The position numbers and the translations under genes are program-made. The notes below the pieces were generated by a model, which searched no databases, was not told the origin of the DNA, and saw only the letters and a program-made list of their open reading frames with translations. Shown here one piece after another: positions 58,661 through 64,000 of a stretch of DNA of 64,000 nucleotides (the first letter of the stretch is position 1; every line of letters starts with the position of its first letter). The DNA is from Craspedostauros australis (Eukaryota; Bacillariophyta; Bacillariophyceae; Mastogloiales; Achnanthaceae): contig JAMXDE010000017.1 in assembly GCA_026770025.1 (NCBI GenBank), forward strand, positions 806,001-870,000, given 5' to 3'.

Positions 58661-59159
58661 GATGCGTGATTCGATTGGTGGGTGCATCCGCTGCTCACTT
58701 CTCTGCATTTCATATGTGCTTCGGCCAATGATGGGCACGACGATCAATCTCCCAGGATCTCACAAGCATTGGTGTGCACTTCTTCGTGTACCTCGTATCG
58801 ATGAGGAGTAGTGCATGCCTTTGCCCCATGTATGGGACCGAGGCACTTCCAAATATTATGCAATAAAATGAATGAGCATTCGTCGTACCATACGACTACT
58901 GCTGTTGTGCCTGCATGGATAGAGTACCACTCCAGTGTTATCGTTGGTGCATCAACTACGACCTGAAGCTCGTATTGGAGCGAAACCGGTCACGAGTACT
59001 CAAGTGAGTCACGAACAGCAGCGAGCAACAACAGCCACAGAAACGAGCGCAAAAGGCGCAACACAGAGAAAAGGACATCGGAACCAAACGACAAGAAACA
59101 GACACAATCCGCAAGTCAACACGTTGGATACGATCTTATACCCTCCTACCGTCACCGTT
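58661..59159. other. Intergenic, dynamin 3' end to unit 4
   Basis: This gap holds the likely 3' end of the dynamin-like gene and unique sequence up to the broken edge of the fourth ankyrin-BTB copy. No gene is seen. Confidence 0.4.
58862..58867 (+). terminator. Candidate polyadenylation signal
   Basis: AATAAA lies about 200 bases after the dynamin-like stop codon in an AT-rich context. Confidence 0.35.
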
Positions 59160-61023
59160 TCAATAGTGTCGAGTACCTCATTGCATCAGCCAATGCCGAT
59201 ATCGACGTGCACAATAACTGCAACAAAATGTCCCAATATAGTATTAGTTCTGACAGCATGAATTCCACGAACAAAGCTGTGGAGAAAATCATATAGCAAC
59301 GACTCGACCAGGTACGACGTTTCAAGTCGCGACTGGGATCTCCACAACAGAAGGAGCAAGATAATGAACAACTGAAACAACAGTTGGAACGGAAGGAGCA
59401 AGAGAATGAACAACTGAAACAGCAGTTGCAACAGAAGGAACAACTGAATCGGCAGTTGGTACAGCAGTTGGTACAGCAGTTGCAACGGAAGGAGCAAGAG
59501 AAGACCCAGAAGGAGGAAGAGAATGAACAACTGAAACAGCAGTTGGAACAGAAGGAGCAAGAGAATGAACAACTGAAACGGCAGCTGAAACAAGAGAAGG
59601 AAGAAATGGATCGCTTGCTCTCGAAAAGTCAACAGGAGAACGAACAACTGAAACGGCAGTTGAAACAACATCTCAAGATCTGCATCGACCAAGATCGTTG
59701 CGCCGCTGTTCATGCTGAGGCCATTGCAGACATTACCTTCCTGTGTGGACAAGAAGACGAACAACAAGCAATCAAGGCAAACTCTGGAGTCCTCAGGGTC
59801 ACTGTTCCATCCATTCAGACAATGATCAACAAAGGAATCCAACACCAGCACGCAAATGATTGTCGGAATCGGTTTTGTGTCGACCATCAGTCCATTTTGT
59901 GATCACCCTCATCTCATCGATCGTGACTGCAAGTGGGACTGAAGACGAACAAAATAAGATACCAATTGGCCAGTTCGCACCAAAACAACCATCACACATT
60001 TTTGACCACATCATCGGTGTTTTTCCAACGCAACACACATCCTCCAACGGACGGTCTGTTTTGAGACCATGTCCTTGACGTCGCACATGTAAGCCAACCC
60101 CCAATCACATGCGCCCACGCAACTATCTATGGCGACCTCTTGGCAAGACACGACCTTCTCAAGCGTTTGCAAAACCTTCTCAAGGGTTTGCGTAACCTTC
60201 TCAAAGGTCTGTCCCAGCCATCAAGTGCAATGCATGAACACATCGTGGGGTTTCCACTAGTGCCACCCACTACACCATAATAAAAAACTGAGCAATGCAT
60301 CGCACCTCAGTCAAGTAATCATAAAACCAAGTTTACTACAATTACAAGAATGGTGCCCATGATGGCGCGGTCCCCATCGAAACAACCATCCCTCTCCCCA
60401 ACCTTCAACCAAAACACGTCCGATACGTCCTCCAATGCATCTACGCAGGCGAGATATCCTTCAATGACAGCGCTTGTGACAATGCTGCTGCTCACGTCAG
60501 CGCTCACATTGGCACTCACTCCAACTCACACCACGATACAAATGCCTCTCACCAGCCAACTCACACCCTCAATGGACAGGACGATCTGCAACAGCTGATC
60601 CTTGTGGCCAACGAGTTTGGCTTCTGGCGACTCAAGCTTGTTCTTGAAGCAGAGTTGGCCAGCAAGCATCTCACAGAGGACACCATGATAGATGTGTTGA
60701 TATTCGCTCATCAACACAACTGTGTGGTGTTGAAGGATGCAGCAATGAGGATGGCAGCTGAAAATGAGAACAAATTGTTCAGTCATCCAGATTCCAAGCA
60801 GCTATTTCATCACCCTCACCTAATGGGAGTCATTCATGACCTCTGCCATGGTAGAATGAAGAGTGACGGACTTGATGATGAGTACAGCCACATGTCCATG
60901 ATGGAGCTGTACAAGGTCATAGATGAGGACAAGGGTACAGAACAAGTGGATTCATACATGGATCGGGCAACATTGGTGGACTTCGTCCGCTCAATGAGAA
61001 CCAGCTCTTTGAGAGCCAATTGA
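59160..61023 (+). pseudogene. Ankyrin-BTB copy 4, degraded
   Basis: This fourth copy starts abruptly inside the last ankyrin repeat (YLIASANADID) and has no start codon or other repeats. The coiled coil (59340-59680) and first BTB half remain readable, with a stop near 59297. The BTB domain is split by roughly 480 inserted bases, after which the rest resumes and ends in SMRTSSLRAN. It is the most diverged copy in the coiled coil and BTB region (for example ICIDQDRC, and a longer His/Ala/Ser stretch before the BACK-like part). It is a host gene remnant; a short BACK-only product from ATG 60604 is conceivable but unsupported. Confidence 0.75.
59861..60346. other. Insertion of about 480 bases inside the BTB region of copy 4
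   Basis: Comparison with copies 1-3 shows extra sequence between the codons for HAND and GAHDG. It begins TGTCGGAATCGG and ends near CTACAATTACA and contains three spaced AACCTTCTCAA repeats near 60170-60205. A clean target duplication is not seen, so its class is open. Confidence 0.6.
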
Positions 61024-62512
61024 TCCGAAGTGATTGTGGTGGACGGCACTGCCGAGGAAGAGGAGTGAAGTGTCAGACCATGCCATACCGTACCAGAAAT
61101 CTTCCACAAGTGAACGCATGACAGAATTGAGTCGACGGATAAACCTAGTCGTCAGAATAGTCATTAGGATAGTAACTATGTGAAAGGAGCTGGAGCAATT
61201 CGTAATCCATTCATTCAATGGTGCGTCCGGCATTCCTTCACCGTCGCCTTTGGTGATGTGCACAGCATGCTGCTCCATGCAGTCCCGGATCGTTCGCAGC
61301 ACGGCTTGGTTGGGCCGCGAGATGCGCAAGGTCTTCTGTGCATGAATTGCAGATGATCCTGGTTGGCGTAAGGCACGCTGCTGTGCAGCATCATTGGCCA
61401 ATGCGACAGGAAGAAGATGGTTCAGCCACCGCTGTCATCGCCGTGATCGTTATTGCCGATCATATGGTTTCCACGTTCGTTGGTTTCGTGGGTGTGGAAG
61501 GAGGTGCGTGGGAAACAATGACAGACCACGCTGGCGTCATGCATGGCTTGTTGGACTGGAATCCAACTTGACGAAGTGGAGCGTATTGCGACAGTTAGCT
61601 TGTTGTTGGTGGTGGTGATGGTGCTGCTGCTGCAGTTTGTGCATGATGTCGCGCAGGGCACGCATGTATGCCAGCAGCTGCATGGTTTTCGATAGGTATG
61701 GCCGACAAAGATGACGAGCAATGGGAGAAGTTGCCAACGTCATTGCACAGGATTTCAATAATGGTGGATCCAAGGAGACAGTGCCTCTGTCTCATCGTTT
61801 GCGGTTTGTGGTGGCGACGTATCGCTTCGAGCATCGGTATGAACAGGCGTGGCTGGTTGTGGTGCGTGTAGTGGGGACTGAGGAACATCTCCAAACTGAT
61901 GGCTCTGCAGGTCTCGGGAAAAGTCGCTGCGTCCAATCTCACAGATGCATCCGTCCAACATGTGCTGAATCTCCGTTTCCGACAACGCATCGGATGTTTA
62001 TGTGGGTGGGCGCGGCTGCTGATGACTTAAATCCAGACCGCACCATGGGCCATGACATGTCTTGCCATTACTGTTGGTTCTACTGTTGGCGCTGCGATTT
62101 CCCATGTCCCAAGATCTCCTCTACTCCGGAGCAGTTGGTGTGATATCTTCCTTTCTGATGTTTCTGAGCGATGCGGCACGTTGGAGATCGCTGTTCGTTG
62201 CCGCTTGCCATTCATCATCTGTATCAGCGTCATCATCATCGTCTCTTGCAATGGTCGCCTTCGTTGATTCTGGTTGGCGTACCATATTTTGCGCAGCCGC
62301 CACTTGCTTGATGACTTCATGGCTTTGTTGCTGTTTTGCTTCGTTTCTTTGTTGGACAATGTCTCAGTGTTGGCTGATACCTCCATCAATGCAAACATAG
62401 TCAAGCTATTTCATCTCTCTTGCTCTCTCTCTCTCTCTTTGTGTTGATGCCGTTTCATGGATCATGGTGCAAAATCGAAGATTCGTTGTTTTGGGTGGTG
62501 TCAAGAATTGTA
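61024..62512. other. Downstream block of unit 4
   Basis: This block is homologous to those after copies 1 and 2. Minus-strand open frames are shared with copy 2 but a putative splice donor is changed (near 61600). It holds GGT, CATC and CT simple runs. No secure gene is seen. Confidence 0.5.
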
Positions 62513-62680
62513 ACACGAGGCCTCACATTGATCGTAGTCTCTTCTAAGAGCCCCCCGAGCGAGTCGACCTGCGTCTCCTTGGACGATTGTGTCTGTGTGT
62601 TTGGTCCAGTCTGTTCGTTGTTGTTCTTGATGAAAAGTGAAGAAGTGGATTCGTTCGATCAACTCAAACGTCTCAAACAC

Positions 62681-63070
62681 ACATCCACATCCACATCCAC
62701 ATCCACATCCACATCCACATCCACATCCACATCCACATCCACATCCACATCCACATCCACATCCACATCCACATCCACATCCACATCCACATCCACATCC
62801 ACATCCACATCCACATCCACATCCACATCCACATCCACATCCACATCCACATCCACATCCACATCCACATCCACATCCACATCCACATCCACATCCACAT
62901 CCACATCCACATCCACATCCACATCCACATCCACATCCACATCCACATCCACATCCACATCCACATCCACATCCACATCCACATCCACATCCACATCCAC
63001 ATCCACATCCACATCCACATCCACATCCACATCCACATCCACATCCACATCCACATCCACATCCACATCC
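62681..63070. repeat. Perfect (ACATCC)65 microsatellite
   Basis: The hexamer ACATCC is repeated 65 times without a single mismatch or gap over 390 bases. It yields long meaningless frames (Ser-Thr, His-Pro, Asp-Val) on both strands. It ends about 80 bases before the start codon of the next gene. Confidence 0.97.
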
Positions 63071-63150
63071 ACACCCTGGCAAAGACCATCATAACACACA
63101 AATCCCATGCCAGACATAACACACATCACAACAAGGTGAAGACAGAGAAG

Positions 63151-64000
63151 ATGACCGACAGATCGTACGACCCCAACGTGGTGATCCAGGCGGCGGACGC
63201 CAAGCTGGCGCAGAACGACCTGGACAGCGGCATCATGATGTTCCAAACGGCGCTGCTGAGCTGGGTCGACGACGCGCGCGAGAACAGCAGCGCAGCGGCC
63301 GGCATGGATCCTGAGCAGATGAGGGAGGCCATCGCGACGCTGTGGATCGCCTACGCCCACTTCCTGCAGAAGGCCAAGCAGTTCAAGTCCGCGACGGAGG
63401 CCTACGAGCAGGCCGTCAACGATCCCGTGGCCGGTGCCGTGGGACGCATCTGGCTGGACTACGCTCGCTTTGCGGAGGATCGCGGCAAGTTGCGCACAGC
63501 GCAGAACGTCTACCTGCGCGCGTTGGTGGGCATGGCGGACGCCAGCAACGAGCATCAGCCGGCGGCCGTGACGGATGGCCAGGACCAGTCCTTGCTGTGG
63601 GGAGAGTTCCTCGAGATGATGCGCAAGAACAATCCGGCGCTCACCTTGCAGAGCCTCAAGGAGGCCGTGCAGCAGGAGCATGCGCCGGCAGTCTCTGCGA
63701 CGGCGTCTGTGGCAGCGTCTGGGGATGTTGCCATGGCGGATGTCCCGGACGCGCCGACCAGTTCAACTTCATTTCCTGATGTTCCAGCCTCAGCCTCCGA
63801 TGCCGCCGTTCCATCCGTGGACAGCGCAACTGCCACAACAGCTGCACCTGCTGCTGCGATTGGTGGCACGGCGCAGCAGCCAGCATCCAAGCGAGCTCGT
63901 TTGGACACGCCCGATGCTGGCGCGCACGACGAAACATCCCGCACGCACGTCGTCGTGCTGGCCGACGTCAAGGTGGAGGAATCGGCATTGAAGGAGATTG
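63151..64000 (+). CDS. HAT/TPR-like repeat protein, 5' part, cut by window end
   Basis: An open frame runs from ATG 63151 to the last base of the window, 283 codons with no stop. The first 170 residues are helical and carry half-a-TPR-like repeats: LWIAYAHFLQKAKQFKSA and IWLDYARFAEDRGKLRTA each have the W-x-x-Y-A-x-F pattern, and they are followed by YEQAV or YLRAL. HAT repeats are known from RNA-processing factors such as Prp39, SART3 and CstF77. An Ala/Ser/Thr/Pro-rich linker follows, with a basic KRARLD that could be a nuclear signal. GC content is high compared with the neighbouring unit. An RNA-processing role is a guess; the rest of the gene is needed. Confidence 0.75.
   Translation, partial: MTDRSYDPNVVIQAADAKLAQNDLDSGIMMFQTALLSWVDDARENSSAAAGMDPEQMREAIATLWIAYAHFLQKAKQFKSATEAYEQAVNDPVAGAVGRIWLDYARFAEDRGKLRTAQNVYLRALVGMADASNEHQPAAVTDGQDQSLLWGEFLEMMRKNNPALTLQSLKEAVQQEHAPAVSATASVAASGDVAMADVPDAPTSSTSFPDVPASASDAAVPSVDSATATTAAPAAAIGGTAQQPASKRARLDTPDAGAHDETSRTHVVVLADVKVEESALKEI

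Larger units (their letters stand above)
59160..62512. repeat. Segmental duplication unit 4, separate from the array
   Basis: This unit contains the degraded ankyrin-BTB copy and the downstream block, ending at TCAAGAATTG near 62512. Gene X is absent. It lies about 7 kb from unit 3, beyond the second transporter and the dynamin-like gene. Confidence 0.75.

Noticed and set aside
62420-63681. Several long open frames of Ser-Thr, His-Pro, Cys-Gly, Trp-Met or Asp-Val repeats
   Set aside because: All are six-frame readings of the ACATCC satellite. The longest also overlaps the real HAT-like gene in antisense.

Overview
The window looks like nuclear DNA of a photosynthetic stramenopile, most likely a diatom. 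Three genes point that way. A lumenal photosystem II protein has a signal peptide, an aromatic +1 residue and a twin-arginine lumen signal. An aminotransferase carries an ASAFAP-like plastid import motif (SAFVP). A secreted KxxK-repeat protein resembles diatom silaffins. Introns are GT-AG, about 230 to 570 bases long, and the species cannot be named from this sequence alone.

Positions 1-19600 are ordinary, compact host DNA. In order they hold pyroglutamyl peptidase I (-), an aldo/keto reductase (-), a two-exon PSII extrinsic protein (+), a plastid class I aminotransferase (+), an F-box-like protein (-), three-exon mitochondrial dihydrolipoamide dehydrogenase (+), a two-exon inositol polyphosphate kinase (-), a silaffin-like repeat protein (+) and an SLC43-type transporter (-).

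Positions 20087-52080 are a tandem segmental duplication. Each unit starts with a gene for a protein with ankyrin repeats, a coiled coil and a BTB domain, followed by a noncoding or minus-strand block and a decayed Ser/Arg-rich gene (called gene X here). Units 1, 2 and 3 start near 20087, 27930 and 49310. Unit 2 is inflated by three insertions in its gene X copy: an 11.9-kb Ty1/copia-type LTR element, an unclassified 885-bp insert and a 746-bp solo LTR. The matching empty sites are seen in unit 1. A second SLC43-type transporter (-) follows unit 3, then a large dynamin-like GTPase (+), then a degraded fourth unit (59160-62512). A perfect 65-copy ACATCC satellite and the start of a HAT/TPR-like gene, cut by the window end, close the window.

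The most interesting signal is in the ankyrin genes. The 102-bp repeat framework is almost identical within and between paralogues. Amino acid differences concentrate at repeat positions 2, 3, 5, 10, 13, 14 and 16, the surface known from the ankyrin family to contact ligands. The 21-residue coiled-coil unit varies as 4, 2 and 1 copies. This looks like a locally amplified, diversifying recognition family, which is an inference. The second notable gene is the silaffin-like protein with fourteen exact 33-bp repeats and an RxL site after its signal peptide.
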